From the NCBI RefSeq assembly GCF_001427865.1, contig NZ_LMHH01000001.1, forward strand, positions 1,054,001 through 1,118,000: DNA of 64,000 bases. The letters are read 5' to 3'. The translations under genes were made by a program, and so were the position numbers. Source of the DNA: Altererythrobacter sp. Root672 (GTDB lineage Bacteria; Pseudomonadota; Alphaproteobacteria; Sphingomonadales; Sphingomonadaceae). The notes below the pieces were generated by a model that was not told the DNA's origin, searched no databases, and saw nothing but the letters and a program-made list of their open reading frames with translations. Below, piece by piece: positions 40,448-51,571 of the stretch (position 1 is the stretch's first letter; every line of letters begins with the position of its first letter).

Positions 40448-41985
40448 TAGTGCGCCCCCTCGTGCGCTTCAGTTGTCGCTTCTGCTTTCGCCGGAGCGGC
40501 TTTGCTTATTACGAGGCGAGCATCGCCATCCGGTGCGGCGCGGGCGACCCGGGCGTTGAGCGCCTGGATGTCTGCCCGCATCGGCGCGAGGAAGCTCTCC
40601 GGATAGACACCCATCCACAGGACCGCTGCGGCGATCGGGCCGAGCATGAGCCACTCACGCCAGGAAAGGTCCGGCATGGCGGCAGCATCGGCGTTCTTCT
40701 GATCGCCGAATACCACGCGACGGTAGAGGTAGAGCATGTAGGCGGCACCAAGGATGATGCCGGTCGTGCACACGAACGCCACCCAACTCGACACCTGGTA
40801 GATGCCCGCAAGGCTCAGGAACTCGCCGACGAAGCCGCTCGTGCCCGGGAGCCCGATGCTGGCCATCGTGAACAGCATGAAGAACAGCGCGTACTTCGGC
40901 ATGTTGATCGCAAGGCCGCCGTAACGGTCGATCTCGCGAGTGTGCAGGCGGTCGTAGATCACACCGACGCAGAGGAACAACGCGCCCGATACCAGGCCGT
41001 GGCTCAGCATCACGATCATCGAGCCTTCAAGGCCCTGCACGTTGAAGGAGAACAGGCCAACCGTCACGATCGCCATGTGGGCGACCGAGGAATAGGCGAT
41101 GAGCTTCTTCATGTCGTGCTGGACCAGCGCGATGAGGCTGGTGACGACAACGGCGATCATCGACAGGGCGAAGATCACCCACATCAGCTGTGCGCTGGCT
41201 TCGGGGAACATCGGCAGGCTGAAACGGATGAAGCCATAGCCGCCCATCTTCAGCAACACGCCCGCCAGAATGACGGAACCCGCCGTCGGCGCCTGCACGT
41301 GGGCGTCAGGCAACCACGTATGGACCGGCCACATCGGCATCTTCACCGCGAAGCTGGCGAAGAAGGCCAGCCAGAGCCAGGTCTGCGCCTTCACCGGGAA
41401 GTCGTAGGCCATCAAGGTCGGGATGTCGGTCGTGCCGGCTTCGTTCGCCATCCACAGCATCGCGATCAGCATCAGCACCGAGCCGAGCAGTGTGTAGAGG
41501 AAGAACTTGTAGGCCGCGTAAATTCGGTTCGCGCCGCCCCAGATACCGATGATCAGGTACATCGGGATCAGGCCGGCTTCGAAGAAGATGTAGAACAGGT
41601 ACAGGTCCTGCGCGGCGAACACGCCGATCATCAGCGTTTCCATGAACAGGAACGCGGCCATGTATTCGCCAACGCGCTTGTCGATCGACGCGCTTGCCAG
41701 GATGCAGATCGGCATCAGGAACACGCTCAGCACGATGAGCATGAGAGCGATACCGTCGATCCCAAGCGCCCAGCTGAAGCCGGCAAAGATCGGTGCCCGT
41801 TCCGTGAACTGCCACTGCGGCCCACCGATATCGAAGTTGGCCCACAGCACGATGCCAAACGCCAGATTGATCAGCGTGGCAGCGAGCGCGATCGTACGCG
41901 CCGCCTTGTCACCCACGAACAGGCAGGCAGCCGCACCGAGCATCGGGACCAGCAACATCAGCGAAAGAATGGGAAAACCCTCCAT
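40447..41985 (-). CDS. nuoM: NADH-quinone oxidoreductase subunit M
   Basis: Antiporter-like proton-pumping subunit of the complex I membrane arm. The 512-aa protein has about 14 TM helices, with [19 protein letters not shown], and the conserved Lys motif [18 protein letters not shown]. Its start overlaps the nuoL stop (TGATG), and its stop overlaps nuoN. A hydrophilic C-terminal tail of about 30 residues (Ala, Glu, Lys rich) follows the last helix. Confidence 0.97.
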   Translation of the reverse strand: MEGFPILSLMLLVPMLGAAACLFVGDKAARTIALAATLINLAFGIVLWANFDIGGPQWQFTERAPIFAGFSWALGIDGIALMLIVLSVFLMPICILASASIDKRVGEYMAAFLFMETLMIGVFAAQDLYLFYIFFEAGLIPMYLIIGIWGGANRIYAAYKFFLYTLLGSVLMLIAMLWMANEAGTTDIPTLMAYDFPVKAQTWLWLAFFASFAVKMPMWPVHTWLPDAHVQAPTAGSVILAGVLLKMGGYGFIRFSLPMFPEASAQLMWVIFALSMIAVVVTSLIALVQHDMKKLIAYSSVAHMAIVTVGLFSFNVQGLEGSMIVMLSHGLVSGALFLCVGVIYDRLHTREIDRYGGLAINMPKYALFFMLFTMASIGLPGTSGFVGEFLSLAGIYQVSSWVAFVCTTGIILGAAYMLYLYRRVVFGDQKNADAAAMPDLSWREWLMLGPIAAAVLWMGVYPESFLAPMRADIQALNARVARAAPDGDARLVISKAAPAKAEATTEAHEGAH

Positions 41986-44015
41986 CAGACGAGTACCCAG
42001 CTGATCGCGGCGACAAGGCCAAGCAGCATGACCAGCGCATAAGTGGTCAGGTTGCCGGATTGGGCCAGACGAGCGCCAACAGCGCCCTTCTCGACCACCC
42101 AGGCGGCGCCATCGGGGCCGAAGCGGTCGATCAGACCCTCATCACCACGCTTCCAGAGCTGGCGGCCAAGCCAGAAGGCCGGACGGACGAACAGGAAGTC
42201 GTAGATCTCGTCGAAATACCACTTGTTGTACAGGAACCGGTAGACCGGGCCGAGCTGCTCGGCAGTCTTGCCGGGGAGCGAGCTCTTTCGGCCATAGGCC
42301 AGCCAGGCCAAGCTCAGGCCGATCAGCATCACCACAGAGGCGGTGAACTTCACCCAGGTCGGAACCTGATGCATCGCGTGCATGATGTGCTCGTTCCAGG
42401 CGATCGCCCCGTTCCAGAACTTGGGATCTTCGAGGAACGAGGTGTGGAACACGTAGCCCGCGAAGATCGCGCCGATCGATAGCAGCACCAGCGGAACGAG
42501 CATCGACCACGGGCTCTCGTGCGGATGATAACCCGCCGTGCCCTCGTGCGGGTGGACCTCGGCGTGCGCGGTGTCGCCATGCTCTTCGTCCGGGCTTTCG
42601 TGATGCCCGTGAACGGCGTGCTGGATGTGCTCGCTATCGGCCCAACGCGCCTTGCCCCAGAAGGTCAGGAACATCAGGCGCCAGGAATAGAAGCTCGTCA
42701 GCAGCGCCGCGAAGGCACCGAGCCAGAAAGCCGCGCGGCCGACGTCATTGCCGCTGGCATAGGCCGCCTCGATGATGGCGTCCTTGGAATAGAAGCCCGC
42801 AAAGCCGAACACGCCCGCAAAGCCCACGCCGGTGATCGCCAGCGTACCGGCCAGCATCGCCCAGAACGTAATCGGGATATGCTTACGCAGGTCGCCGTAA
42901 TACCGCATGTCCTGCTCGTGGTGCATGGCATGGATGACCGAGCCTGCGCCCAGGAACAGCAGCGCCTTGAAGAAGGCGTGCGTGAACAGGTGGAACATCG
43001 CCGCGCCATAAGCGCCAACACCAGCAGCGAAGAACATGTAGCCGAGCTGCGAGCAGGTCGAATAAGCGATGACCCGCTTGATATCCCACTGCGTCGTGCC
43101 GACCGTTGCCGCGAACAGACAGGTGGCTGCGCCGATGAAGGTCACGAAGCCGAGCGCCACTGGCGCAGCCTCGAACATCGGCGAAAGGCGGCAGACCATG
43201 AACACGCCTGCTGTCACCATGGTCGCGGCGTGGATCAGCGCGGAGACCGGGGTCGGGCCTTCCATCGCGTCCGGCAACCAGGTGTGCAGGCCGAGCTGGG
43301 CCGACTTGCCCATGGCGCCGACGAAAAGCAGCAGGCACAGGATCGTCATCGTGTCGAACCGCGTGCCGAGGAAGGTGATGTGCGACACGCCCTTCATCGC
43401 CGGAGCGGCGGCCAGAATCTCGGGGATCGATGTCGTCTGGAACACCAGGAACGTGCCGAAGATGCCGAGCATGAAGCCAAGGTCGCCGACGCGGTTGACC
43501 ACGAAGGCCTTGATCGCAGCAGCGTTGGCGCTCGGCTTCTTGAACCAGAAGCCGATCAGCAAGTAGCTGGCGAGGCCGACGCCTTCCCAACCGAAGAACA
43601 TCTGCACCAGGTTGTCCGCCGTCACGAGCATGAGCATCGCGAAGGTGAACAAGCTGAGATAGGCGAAGAAGCGCGGCTGATCCGCGTCCTCGGCCATGTA
43701 ACCCCAGGAATAGAGGTGCACGAGCGCCGAGACACTGGTGATCACAACCAGCATCACCGCCGTCAGCGCATCGACCCGCAGCGCCCAGTCGAACGTCAGT
43801 GTGCCAGAGGCGACCCACTTCATCACCGGAACCACAGTCGCGTCGGCATTGTGTCCGAGATAGCTGATAAAGATCGGCCAACTCAGCCCCGCGGCAATGA
43901 ACAAGCCGGCCGTCGTGAGCGACTTGGCCACGACATTGCCGAGCATGCGGTTGCCGAGACCGGCAACGATAGCGGCCAGCAGCGGCAGGAATACGATAAC
44001 CAGGATAGGGTGCAC
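41985..44015 (-). CDS. nuoL: NADH-quinone oxidoreductase subunit L
   Basis: The distal antiporter-like subunit of complex I, with about 16 TM helices and the long lateral helix of NuoL near the C terminus. The 676-aa protein has [37 protein letters not shown] and [19 protein letters not shown] His/Glu-rich loop near residues 468-500 ([15 protein letters not shown] and onward) is longer than in E. coli. The start is a GTG, 3 nt after the nuoK stop. Confidence 0.97.
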   Translation of the reverse strand: MHPILVIVFLPLLAAIVAGLGNRMLGNVVAKSLTTAGLFIAAGLSWPIFISYLGHNADATVVPVMKWVASGTLTFDWALRVDALTAVMLVVITSVSALVHLYSWGYMAEDADQPRFFAYLSLFTFAMLMLVTADNLVQMFFGWEGVGLASYLLIGFWFKKPSANAAAIKAFVVNRVGDLGFMLGIFGTFLVFQTTSIPEILAAAPAMKGVSHITFLGTRFDTMTILCLLLFVGAMGKSAQLGLHTWLPDAMEGPTPVSALIHAATMVTAGVFMVCRLSPMFEAAPVALGFVTFIGAATCLFAATVGTTQWDIKRVIAYSTCSQLGYMFFAAGVGAYGAAMFHLFTHAFFKALLFLGAGSVIHAMHHEQDMRYYGDLRKHIPITFWAMLAGTLAITGVGFAGVFGFAGFYSKDAIIEAAYASGNDVGRAAFWLGAFAALLTSFYSWRLMFLTFWGKARWADSEHIQHAVHGHHESPDEEHGDTAHAEVHPHEGTAGYHPHESPWSMLVPLVLLSIGAIFAGYVFHTSFLEDPKFWNGAIAWNEHIMHAMHQVPTWVKFTASVVMLIGLSLAWLAYGRKSSLPGKTAEQLGPVYRFLYNKWYFDEIYDFLFVRPAFWLGRQLWKRGDEGLIDRFGPDGAAWVVEKGAVGARLAQSGNLTTYALVMLLGLVAAISWVLV

Positions 44016-44018
44016 GTC

Positions 44019-44324
44019 TTAGCCCTTCAGCCGGTCGACGCTATCGACGGCAATCGTGCCGCGGCCGCGGAAGTAGATGACGAGGATCGCGAGACCGATT
44101 GCCGCTTCACCGGCGGCCACGGTCAGCACGAACATCGCAAAAATCTGGCCGGTCAGGTCGCCAAGGAAGGCGCTGAAAGCCACGAAGTTGATGTTCACAG
44201 ACAGCAAGATCAGCTCGATCGCCATGAGGATGACGATGACGTTCTTGCGGTTGAGGAAGATGCCGAGGACGCCGAGCACGAACAGGATCGAGCTCACGAC
44301 CACGAAATGTTCGATCCCGATCAC
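44019..44324 (-). CDS. nuoK: NADH-quinone oxidoreductase subunit K
   Basis: A 101-aa subunit with three TM helices, carrying the two conserved membrane glutamates of NuoK (in [15 protein letters not shown] and [10 protein letters not shown]). It links the antiporter subunits to the Q-module end of the membrane arm. The ATG overlaps the nuoJ stop by four bases (ATGA). Confidence 0.96.
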   Translation of the reverse strand: MIGIEHFVVVSSILFVLGVLGIFLNRKNVIVILMAIELILLSVNINFVAFSAFLGDLTGQIFAMFVLTVAAGEAAIGLAILVIYFRGRGTIAVDSVDRLKG

Positions 44325-44941
44325 AGCTCCACCCCCTGCCCGACTTCGGGCCTCGTGTTGACGGTTGCCTCGCTCGGCTTGCGCGCGACCTGCTTTGAGA
44401 TGTTCTGCTGCCCGCGCGTCGCTCGAGCCGTGCGATGCGTCAGCACGATGGCGCCGATCATCGCCACGAGCAGGATGATGCCGGCGCTTTCGAACAGGAA
44501 CAGGTAGCGGCCGTAGAGCAGCGCACCGATGCTCTCGATATTGCTGCGGTCGAGCAGCGGCGCAGCGCTGCCGTCAGGCGTGCCAAGCTGCAAGGCTCCC
44601 GCGCGATAGGCACCGATACCGAGCACCAGTTCTGCGAGCAGGGCCACGGCGATCAGGATGCCGAGCGGGAAGTTCTTCATGAAGCCTGCCCGAAGTTCAG
44701 AGAAATCGATGTCGAGCATCATCACGACGAACAGGAACAGCACCGCGATCGCGCCCACGTAGACGATGATCAGCAGCATGGCGATGAACTCGGCCCCGGC
44801 GATGACCATCAGACCCGCGGCGTTGAAGAACGCCAGGATCAGCCACAGCACCGAATGGACCGGGTTGCGCGCAAGGATGGTGAAGGCGCCAGAGGCGATC
44901 ACCATGGCGGCGAAGAGGTAAAAGGCGATTGTCTGGATCAT
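44321..44941 (-). CDS. nuoJ: NADH-quinone oxidoreductase subunit J
   Basis: A 206-aa subunit with five TM helices, including the conserved [19 protein letters not shown]-type helix (read here as [20 protein letters not shown]) whose pi-bulge takes part in coupling. A basic hydrophilic C-terminal tail (from [13 protein letters not shown]) is longer than in E. coli. It starts 14 nt after nuoI. Confidence 0.96.
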   Translation of the reverse strand: MIQTIAFYLFAAMVIASGAFTILARNPVHSVLWLILAFFNAAGLMVIAGAEFIAMLLIIVYVGAIAVLFLFVVMMLDIDFSELRAGFMKNFPLGILIAVALLAELVLGIGAYRAGALQLGTPDGSAAPLLDRSNIESIGALLYGRYLFLFESAGIILLVAMIGAIVLTHRTARATRGQQNISKQVARKPSEATVNTRPEVGQGVEL

Positions 44942-44955
44942 GGATCGCGGGCCGC

Positions 44956-45441
44956 CTAGCGATAGGGCGCGTCGGCTTCAAGGTTCGCGGCCAAAGCCCG
45001 CTCCCACTTGTCCCCGTTCGCCAGAAGTTTAGCCTTGTCGTAGAGCAGTTCTTCGCGCGTTTCGGTCGCGTATTCGAAGTTCGGCCCTTCGACGATCGCA
45101 TCCACCGGACAGGCTTCCTGACAGAAGCCGCAGTAGATGCACTTGGTCATGTCGATGTCATAGCGCGTGGTCCGGCGGCTGCCGTCCTCGCGCGGTTCTG
45201 CCTCGATCGTGATCGCCTGCGCCGGACACACGGCCTCGCACAGCTTGCAGGCGATGCAGCGCTCTTCCCCATTGGGATAGCGGCGCAAGGCATGCTCGCC
45301 GCGGAAACGCGGGCTCAGCGGGTTCTTCTCGAACGGATAGTTGATCGTCGCCTTGGGCTTGAAGAAGTACTTCAGCGTGAGGGCATGCGCCTTCACGAAC
45401 TCCCACAGGGTGAACGACTTGATGAGTTGCGCGACGGTCAT
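44956..45441 (-). CDS. nuoI: NADH-quinone oxidoreductase subunit I (2x 4Fe-4S)
   Basis: Peripheral-arm ferredoxin subunit carrying clusters N6a and N6b. The 161-aa protein has two 4Cys motifs, [12 protein letters not shown] and [12 protein letters not shown], and an N-terminal amphipathic region that docks to the membrane arm. The frame is open far upstream, but the ATG at 45441 overlaps the nuoH stop (ATGA) and gives the family length. Confidence 0.97.
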   Translation of the reverse strand: MTVAQLIKSFTLWEFVKAHALTLKYFFKPKATINYPFEKNPLSPRFRGEHALRRYPNGEERCIACKLCEAVCPAQAITIEAEPREDGSRRTTRYDIDMTKCIYCGFCQEACPVDAIVEGPNFEYATETREELLYDKAKLLANGDKWERALAANLEADAPYR

Positions 45442-46484
45442 GCGAAATGTCCGGTAGCCATGAGATAGCCGGAGATCAGCACCACGAAGATGAGGCTGAG
45501 CGGCAGGAACACCTTCCACCCGAGCCGCATCAGCTGATCGTAGCGGTAGCGCGGGACGGTCGCCTTCACCCAGGAGAAGACGAAGAAGAAGAAGAAGATC
45601 TTGGCGAAGAACCAGATCCAGCCCGGGATCACGTAGAGCGGAGCCCAGTCGAGCGGCGGCAGCCAGCCTCCGAAGAACAGGATCGCGTTGAGCGCGCACA
45701 TTAGCAGCACGTTGGCGTACTCGCCGAGCCAGAACAGCGCGAAACTCATCGAGGAGTATTCGGTCTGGTAACCCGCCACGAGTTCGCTCTCCGCCTCGGT
45801 CAGGTCGAACGGCGCGCGCGCGGTTTCGGCCAGCGAGGAGATCAGGAACACCACCCACATCGGGAACAGCAGCAGGTTGAAGAAGAACCCGTTGACGATC
45901 CCCAGGCCATGGCCGCGCTGGGCTTCGATGATGGCGTTGAGGTTGAAGCTCCCCGCCCACAGGACCACGCAGATCAGCACGAAGCCGATCGAGACTTCAT
46001 AAGAAATCATCTGAGCAGCGGCGCGCATAGCGCTGAAGAACGGGTATTTCGAGTTGGATGCCCAACCCGAGATCACCACCCCGTAAACGCCGAGCGAACT
46101 GATCGCGAGGATGTAGAGCAGGCCGACATTGATGTCCGCCAGTACCGCGCCCGAATTGAACGGGATCACCGCCCAGGCCATCAGCGCTACGGTGAAGGTG
46201 ATGATCGGCGCGATCAGGAACAGGCCCTTGTTCGCTGCCGACGGTATGATGGTTTCCTGCAGGAATACCTTGAGGCCGTCTGCAAAGCTCTGCAGCAGGC
46301 CGAAGGGGCCGACCACGTTCGGCCCCCTGCGCAGCGCCATGGCCGCCCAGATCTTGCGGTCGACGTAGATGATCATGGCGACCGCCAGCATCAGTGGCAG
46401 CGCGATAAGCAGGATGCCCGCGATGGTCGCGACGAACCACGCCCACCCGTAAGTCATGCCGAGGGATTCGAAGAACGCGGTCAT
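45438..46484 (-). CDS. nuoH: NADH-quinone oxidoreductase subunit H
   Basis: Membrane subunit that contacts the quinone chamber, with eight TM helices. The 348-aa protein has [20 protein letters not shown] in the first loop, [20 protein letters not shown] in the quinone-site loop, and a C-terminal [20 protein letters not shown]. The ATG at 46484 overlaps the nuoG stop (ATGA); a longer frame would intrude into nuoG. Confidence 0.97.
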   Translation of the reverse strand: MTAFFESLGMTYGWAWFVATIAGILLIALPLMLAVAMIIYVDRKIWAAMALRRGPNVVGPFGLLQSFADGLKVFLQETIIPSAANKGLFLIAPIITFTVALMAWAVIPFNSGAVLADINVGLLYILAISSLGVYGVVISGWASNSKYPFFSAMRAAAQMISYEVSIGFVLICVVLWAGSFNLNAIIEAQRGHGLGIVNGFFFNLLLFPMWVVFLISSLAETARAPFDLTEAESELVAGYQTEYSSMSFALFWLGEYANVLLMCALNAILFFGGWLPPLDWAPLYVIPGWIWFFAKIFFFFFVFSWVKATVPRYRYDQLMRLGWKVFLPLSLIFVVLISGYLMATGHFA

Positions 46485-48487
46485 TCCGCCGCCTCCGCGA
46501 AATCCTCGCCGTGCAGCAGCTCGGCCGAGCAACGCTGCATGGTCGGGCTCGACCGGGCGATGGCGTTGGTCATGTAGAAGTCCTTGATCGGATAGGCGAT
46601 TACGCCCGCGGCCTTCGCCTTGGCATCGCCCTTCGGCAAGGCGCCGTAGTCCGCCAAACCTTCGAAGCCAAGCGCCGAAACCTCGGCGGTCATGGCAGCG
46701 CGCAGTTCACCGAAACTGTCGAAGCCGACATTGACGCCGAGCGAATCAGCCAGGGCCCGCAGGATCGTCCAGTCTTCACGAGCGTCGCCCGGGGCGAACA
46801 CTGCCTTGTCTGCGAACTGAACGCGGCCTTCGGTGTTGACGTAAGTGCCCGCCTTCTCGGTGTAGGCGCTGCCCGGCAGGATGATGTCGGCCGCGTGAGC
46901 GCCCTTATCACCGTGGTGGCCGATGTAGACCTTGAGCGAGCCTTCGAACTCGCTGAAGTCCACCTCATCGGCGCCCAGAGCAAGGACCACCTTGGGCTTT
47001 GCGGCAACGATGTCTGCCAGGCCGCCCTTCTGCGCGAAACCGAGCATCAGCGCGCCCATGCGAGCAGCGGCCATATGGAGGACGTTGAAGCCGTTCCATC
47101 CTTCACGGACGAGCTTCCATTCCGCAGCAAGAGCCAGCGCCGGTCCCAGAGCCCCAGCCACCAGACCGCCGGCGCCGACGATCACAGCGGGGCGTTCAGC
47201 CTTCGACATCACGTCGGCGACATGAGCCGGGAGCTTGCCGAGTACCGCAGCGTCATCGCCAAGGAATTCAGCGGCGTAAGTCGTATCCCAATGCGGACCG
47301 ACGATGAACACCTTGGCCCCGCGCTTGACTGCCTTGCGCAACCGGACATTGACCAGCGGAGCTTCCCAGCGGACTTGGCTGCCGACGATCAGGATCGCAT
47401 CGGCTTCCTCGATCCCGGCGAAGGTTGAGTTGAAGTTGACGGCAGTCAGGTTGTCGGCCGGATAGGCCATGCCACCCTGGCGGCTTTCGATCAGGGTCGA
47501 GCCGAGCGCGCCGAGCAGCTTCTTGGCCGCGAACATGGTCTCGCAATCAAGCAGGTCGCCGGCGATTGCGGCAATGCTGCTGCCCGCCTTGGCCTTGGCG
47601 ATGGTCGAGAACGCCTCGTCCCAGCTCGCCTGTTCCAGCTTGCCTTTGCGGCGAATCCAGACCTTGTCGAGCCGGCGACGGGTCAGGCCTTCGACCTGAT
47701 AGCGCGCCTTGTCGCTGATCCACTCTTCGTTGACGTCATCGTTGTTGCGCGGAAGCACGCGCAGCACTTCGCGCCCACGGCTATCGACGCGGATGTTCGA
47801 ACCCACTGCGTCCGACACGTCGATCGAGAGCGTCTTGGTCAGTTCCCACGGCCGCGCCTCGTAGGCGTATGGCCGGCTCGTCAGCGCACCGACCGGGCAG
47901 AGGTCGATCACGTTAGCCGACAGCTCGTGCTTGGCCGCCTGCTCGAGGTAGGTGGTGATCTGCATGTCCTCGCCGCGATAAAGCGCGCCGATTTCGTCCA
48001 CGCCGGCGATCTCTTCGGAGAAGCGCACGCAGCGGGTGCAATGGATGCAGCGGGTCATGATCGTCTTGATCAGCGGGCCCATGTACTTTTCGGTCACCGC
48101 GCGCTTGTTCTCGTCATAGCGCGAGGCACCGCGGCCGTAGGCAATTGACTGGTCCTGCAGGTCGCACTCGCCGCCCTGGTCGCAGATCGGGCAATCGAGC
48201 GGGTGGTTGATGAGAAGGAACTCCATCACCCCTTCGCGCGCGGTCTTGACCATCGGGCTGTCGGTTCGGATTTCCTGGCCTTCGGCAGCCGGCAAAGCAC
48301 AGCTCGCTTGCGGCTTGGGCGGTCCAGGCTTCACTTCGACCAGGCACATGCGGCAGTTGCCGGCGATCGACAGGCGTTCGTGATAGCAGAAGCGCGGGAT
48401 CTCCTTGCCGGCAAGCTCGCACGCCTGCAGCACGGTCGCCCCGTTGGGGACCTCGATCTCAACGCCGTCTACCGTGACTTTAGGCAT
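46481..48487 (-). CDS. nuoG: NADH-quinone oxidoreductase subunit G
   Basis: Largest peripheral-arm subunit, holding one 2Fe-2S and two 4Fe-4S clusters. The 668-aa protein starts [14 protein letters not shown] with the 2Fe-2S Cys set in the first 80 residues ([15 protein letters not shown]), then [19 protein letters not shown] and [13 protein letters not shown], followed by a degenerate molybdopterin-oxidoreductase domain. It is shorter than E. coli NuoG, as usual in alphaproteobacteria. The ATG overlaps the stop of an inserted gene (TAATG). Confidence 0.96.
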   Translation of the reverse strand: MPKVTVDGVEIEVPNGATVLQACELAGKEIPRFCYHERLSIAGNCRMCLVEVKPGPPKPQASCALPAAEGQEIRTDSPMVKTAREGVMEFLLINHPLDCPICDQGGECDLQDQSIAYGRGASRYDENKRAVTEKYMGPLIKTIMTRCIHCTRCVRFSEEIAGVDEIGALYRGEDMQITTYLEQAAKHELSANVIDLCPVGALTSRPYAYEARPWELTKTLSIDVSDAVGSNIRVDSRGREVLRVLPRNNDDVNEEWISDKARYQVEGLTRRRLDKVWIRRKGKLEQASWDEAFSTIAKAKAGSSIAAIAGDLLDCETMFAAKKLLGALGSTLIESRQGGMAYPADNLTAVNFNSTFAGIEEADAILIVGSQVRWEAPLVNVRLRKAVKRGAKVFIVGPHWDTTYAAEFLGDDAAVLGKLPAHVADVMSKAERPAVIVGAGGLVAGALGPALALAAEWKLVREGWNGFNVLHMAAARMGALMLGFAQKGGLADIVAAKPKVVLALGADEVDFSEFEGSLKVYIGHHGDKGAHAADIILPGSAYTEKAGTYVNTEGRVQFADKAVFAPGDAREDWTILRALADSLGVNVGFDSFGELRAAMTAEVSALGFEGLADYGALPKGDAKAKAAGVIAYPIKDFYMTNAIARSSPTMQRCSAELLHGEDFAEAAE

Positions 48488-49272
48488 TAGTGAGCACTCT
48501 CGGGACTTGCGACCGGCGCCGGAGAGGAATGCGTTGCCGCATGCCAAAGGCCTTCGCCGATCCAAATACGAAATAATGAAGGGTCGAGTTGGACTTGCCG
48601 ACCCGACGGCAGACAAGAACTGAGCGCTGGCATCAGCTTCTCAAGCGCCTGCTTCTCCACATCCGATCCGGCTGCAGTCCGGAAAAGAAAATCGGAAGTG
48701 TAGGGGTCGGCCGCAACGACGCAGTCAGCAAGATCCATGGCCGCGACGACGCCGCCCATCTCGCCAGAAAGCGGATACTCACGTGCGGTAACCTCGTTGC
48801 CCGGCTGTATCCAAGCGGGACCATCGGCGTAACGGTCCATGTAGGCCTCTTGGACCAGCCACTGCCTAAGGGACGCCGCGCTGAAGCGAAGTTGCACTCC
48901 GGTTCCGTGGGTATTTGCGACACGGCCAAGGCAGTCCTTGAAGCCATAGACCCGCAACGCGCGTTCCTGGTCGTACCCGATCTGGTTAAAATCACCGAAG
49001 CCGTAGTCGGTCTTATCCAGCAACTCGACCGAGCCCGTACGGCTGCGCTGATAAACGCAGCGACTGAATTGGGTCATCATCGCCTTGCTGCGCGTGCGGG
49101 CCACCTCGGTCATCTGGTTGCCCCACGGGTTGTGCAAGTCCGTCGGGAACTGCCGCTTGCGCTTGATGCGCGAATTTAACGGGGTGTAGTCGTCATCGTT
49201 GCTTTGCGCGTAAACCGGCATGGCAACCGCGAACGCCGTCAACGCGGCGATGACCGTGATGAGGCGCTTCAC
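48487..49272 (-). CDS. Exported hypothetical protein inserted between nuoF and nuoG
   Basis: I do not recognise this family. The 261-aa protein begins with a signal peptide ([20 protein letters not shown], cleavage after VYAQ) and has five or so Cys residues, suggesting disulfides in the periplasm, and a Trp/Tyr-rich middle. The GTG start at 49272 overlaps the nuoF stop (GTGA) and its stop overlaps nuoG, so it is translated as part of the operon. A periplasmic protein encoded inside the cytosolic-arm genes of complex I is unexpected. Confidence 0.7.
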   Translation of the reverse strand: MKRLITVIAALTAFAVAMPVYAQSNDDDYTPLNSRIKRKRQFPTDLHNPWGNQMTEVARTRSKAMMTQFSRCVYQRSRTGSVELLDKTDYGFGDFNQIGYDQERALRVYGFKDCLGRVANTHGTGVQLRFSAASLRQWLVQEAYMDRYADGPAWIQPGNEVTAREYPLSGEMGGVVAAMDLADCVVAADPYTSDFLFRTAAGSDVEKQALEKLMPALSSCLPSGRQVQLDPSLFRIWIGEGLWHAATHSSPAPVASPESAH

Positions 49273-50561
49273 TCCGCGGCCTCCTGGATCGCGCCCGTAC
49301 GCTCCGTGATGCGGCGTTCGAGTTCGGGCCGGAAGTGGCGGATCAGACCCTGGATCGGCCACGCGGCCGCGTCACCCAAGGCGCAGATCGTGTGCCCTTC
49401 AACCTGTTTCGTTACCTGTTGCAACATGTCGATCTCCCCCAAGTCGGCATCACCGGTACGCAAGCGTTCCATCACGCGCCACATCCACCCGGTGCCTTCA
49501 CGGCAAGGGGTGCACTGGCCGCATGACTCGTGCTTGTAGAAGTAGGAAATACGGCTGATCGCGCGGACGATGTCGGTGGACTTGTCCATCACGATCACCG
49601 CCGCGGTGCCGAGGCCCGAACCGACCTCACGCAGGCCGTCGAAATCCATCGGCGCGTCCATGATCTGCGCCGCCGGAACCAGCGGCACCGACGAACCGCC
49701 CGGGATCACCGCCAGCAGGTTGTCCCAACCGCCGCGGATACCACCGCAGTGCTTTTCGATCAGTTCACGGAAGGGGATGCTCATCGCCTCTTCCACCACG
49801 CAGGGCTTTTCCACGTGGCCGCTGATCTGGAACAGCTTGGTGCCCTTGTTGTTGTCGCGCCCGAAGCTCGAGAACCACGCCGCACCGCGACGCAGGATCG
49901 TCGGCACCACGGCGATCGATTCCACGTTGTTGACCGTGGTCGGGCAGCCATAGAGGCCCGCACCCGCCGGGAACGGTGGCTTGAGGCGCGGCTGGCCCTT
50001 CTTGCCTTCGAGGCTCTCGATCATCGCGGTCTCTTCACCGCAGATGTAGGCGCCGGCACCGCGGTGGACGAAGACGTCGAAGTCGTAGCCAGAACCGGCC
50101 GCGTTCTTGCCCAGCAGACCCGCGGCATAAGCCTCGGCCACGGCGGCGAACAGCGTCTCGGCCTCGCGGATGTATTCACCACGAATGTAGATGTACGCCG
50201 CCCTCGCCCGCATTGCGTAGCCGGCGATCAGCGCGCCTTCGATCAGCTTGTGCGGATCGTGGCGGATGATTTCGCGGTCCTTGCACGAACCGGGCTCAGA
50301 TTCGTCGGCGTTGATGACCAGAAAGCTCGGACGGCCGTCCTTGCTCTCCTTGGGCATGAAGGACCACTTCATACCAGTCGGGAAACCCGCGCCGCCACGG
50401 CCGCGCAGGCCCGAGGCCTTCATCTCTTCGATGATCGAGTCCTGGCCGACTTCCATCAGCTTCTTGGTCGCGTCCCAGTCACCACGCCCCTGCGCGGCCT
50501 TCAGGCGCCAATCCTGGTAGCCGTAGAGGTTGGTGAAGATGCGATCCTTGTCGGCGAGCAT
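49269..50561 (-). CDS. nuoF: NADH-quinone oxidoreductase subunit F
   Basis: NADH- and FMN-binding subunit with a 4Fe-4S cluster. The 430-aa protein has [16 protein letters not shown] (NADH/FMN site), [25 protein letters not shown], and the cluster Cys set [15 protein letters not shown]. The ATG at 50561 shares one base with the stop of the 47-aa gene upstream (TGATG); a longer frame to 50654 is rejected. Confidence 0.97.
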   Translation of the reverse strand: MLADKDRIFTNLYGYQDWRLKAAQGRGDWDATKKLMEVGQDSIIEEMKASGLRGRGGAGFPTGMKWSFMPKESKDGRPSFLVINADESEPGSCKDREIIRHDPHKLIEGALIAGYAMRARAAYIYIRGEYIREAETLFAAVAEAYAAGLLGKNAAGSGYDFDVFVHRGAGAYICGEETAMIESLEGKKGQPRLKPPFPAGAGLYGCPTTVNNVESIAVVPTILRRGAAWFSSFGRDNNKGTKLFQISGHVEKPCVVEEAMSIPFRELIEKHCGGIRGGWDNLLAVIPGGSSVPLVPAAQIMDAPMDFDGLREVGSGLGTAAVIVMDKSTDIVRAISRISYFYKHESCGQCTPCREGTGWMWRVMERLRTGDADLGEIDMLQQVTKQVEGHTICALGDAAAWPIQGLIRHFRPELERRITERTGAIQEAAE

Positions 50562-50704
50562 CAGGCGAACCCTCCACCAAATGCGTAGAACCCGGCGAGT
50601 GTCAGGATCCCCAGCAGAGCAACTGTCTTCATCAGACCCTTGAACAGCTTCCAAGCGGCCACGACGGCCACCAGCGCGACAGCGATCGGAATGACGAGTT
50701 CCAT
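50561..50704 (-). CDS. 47-aa membrane protein between nuoE and nuoF
   Basis: A short frame beginning [20 protein letters not shown] and ending [10 protein letters not shown], with two hydrophobic stretches (about residues 3-17 and 27-42) parted by a basic turn (WKLFKGLMK). Its ATG shares a base with the nuoE stop (TGATG) and its stop shares a base with the nuoF ATG (TGATG), which is strong evidence for translation. It could be a tail-anchored or hairpin membrane protein tied to complex I assembly. Function unknown. Confidence 0.7.
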   Translation of the reverse strand: MELVIPIAVALVAVVAAWKLFKGLMKTVALLGILTLAGFYAFGGGFA

Positions 50705-51372
50705 CACCATTCGCTCCGGTAATCGTGGTTGGACTTGGCCATTTCCGTAAGCGTGCTCAGCGCACCGACCGGCTCCACCGTGTGGCGGGCCGGATCCTGC
50801 GTGCCTTCCTTCGGCGTTTCACCGCGAGCCAAGGCATCGAGCACGGCGTCAAAGCGTTCGACCGTGAGGTCTTCGTAATTGCCGTCGTTGATCTGGACCA
50901 TCGGCGCACTCGAGCAGTTGCCCATGCATTCGACCTCGGTCAGCGTCCACAGGCCATCCTCGGTCGTGTGACCCTTGGCCATCCCGCGCTTCTTGCAAGC
51001 GGCCAGGATGTCGTCCGAGCCGCGCAGCATGCACGGCGTGGTGCCGCAGACCTGCACATGGAAGCGACCGACCGGCGCGACGTTGTACATGGTGTAGAAG
51101 GTGGCGACTTCGAGCACGCGGATCACCGGCATGTCGAGTTGTTGCGCTACGAACTCCATCACCGGAATCGGCAGCCAGCCCTGGGTATTGGTCTCCGCTC
51201 CAACCTGGCGCTGGGCGAGATCGAGCAACGGCATGACTGCGCTGCGCTGACGCCCTTCGGGGTAGCGCGCGACGATTTCCTTGGCCTTGGCGGCGTTCTC
51301 TGCCTTCCAAGTGAAATTGCCCCAACGCTCGCGCAGTTCAGGCGTGTCGGCTTCGATATGACGCTCAGCCAT
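50704..51372 (-). CDS. nuoE: NADH-quinone oxidoreductase subunit E
   Basis: A 222-aa 2Fe-2S subunit of the NADH-dehydrogenase module. It has [21 protein letters not shown] and the cluster Cys residues in [12 protein letters not shown] and [12 protein letters not shown] hydrophilic C-terminal tail of about 45 residues after the ferredoxin-like domain extends it. The ATG at 51372 overlaps the upstream 68-aa gene by eight bases. Confidence 0.96.
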   Translation of the reverse strand: MAERHIEADTPELRERWGNFTWKAENAAKAKEIVARYPEGRQRSAVMPLLDLAQRQVGAETNTQGWLPIPVMEFVAQQLDMPVIRVLEVATFYTMYNVAPVGRFHVQVCGTTPCMLRGSDDILAACKKRGMAKGHTTEDGLWTLTEVECMGNCSSAPMVQINDGNYEDLTVERFDAVLDALARGETPKEGTQDPARHTVEPVGALSTLTEMAKSNHDYRSEW

Positions 51373-51571
51373 TCGAGCCTCCGCCCGCACGGCGGTCGCG
51401 GATGGCCTGGAAGACCATGAACAGCTCAAACCCGGCGATCGAGGCAACTACCATCGGCAGCCACTCGGGCGGCGGCGCGCCGAGCCATTCGGCGGCGAAG
51501 AAGATAGCCACGAGCGCGAGGCCCGAAATGCAGGCGAGCACGGACAGGCGGTCGAGTTGCGTCAGGTTCAA
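51365..51571 (-). CDS. 68-aa membrane protein between nuoD and nuoE
   Basis: A small protein, [20 protein letters not shown] at the start, with two hydrophobic segments (about residues 9-25 and 36-54) separated by a Trp/Pro-rich turn ([12 protein letters not shown]), and a basic, Gly-rich C terminus. It starts with TTG overlapping the nuoD stop (TTGA) and ends inside the nuoE start region, so it appears translated as part of the operon. I do not recognise the family; it may be a complex I accessory factor. Confidence 0.65.
   Translation of the reverse strand: MNLTQLDRLSVLACISGLALVAIFFAAEWLGAPPPEWLPMVVASIAGFELFMVFQAIRDRRAGGGSNG

Noticed and set aside
38816-40450. Long plus-strand frame opposite nuoN (544 codons)
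   Set aside because: Composition (His, Glu, Arg, Gln) is that of a mirror frame of a membrane protein gene; no start site or family match.
40450-42042. Long plus-strand frame opposite nuoM (530 codons)
   Set aside because: Same reasoning as the nuoN antisense frame; the nuoM protein on the minus strand fully explains the region.
42519-44507. Long plus-strand frame opposite nuoL and nuoK (662 codons)
   Set aside because: It spans two real minus-strand genes and their junction and has the low-complexity charged composition of a mirror frame.
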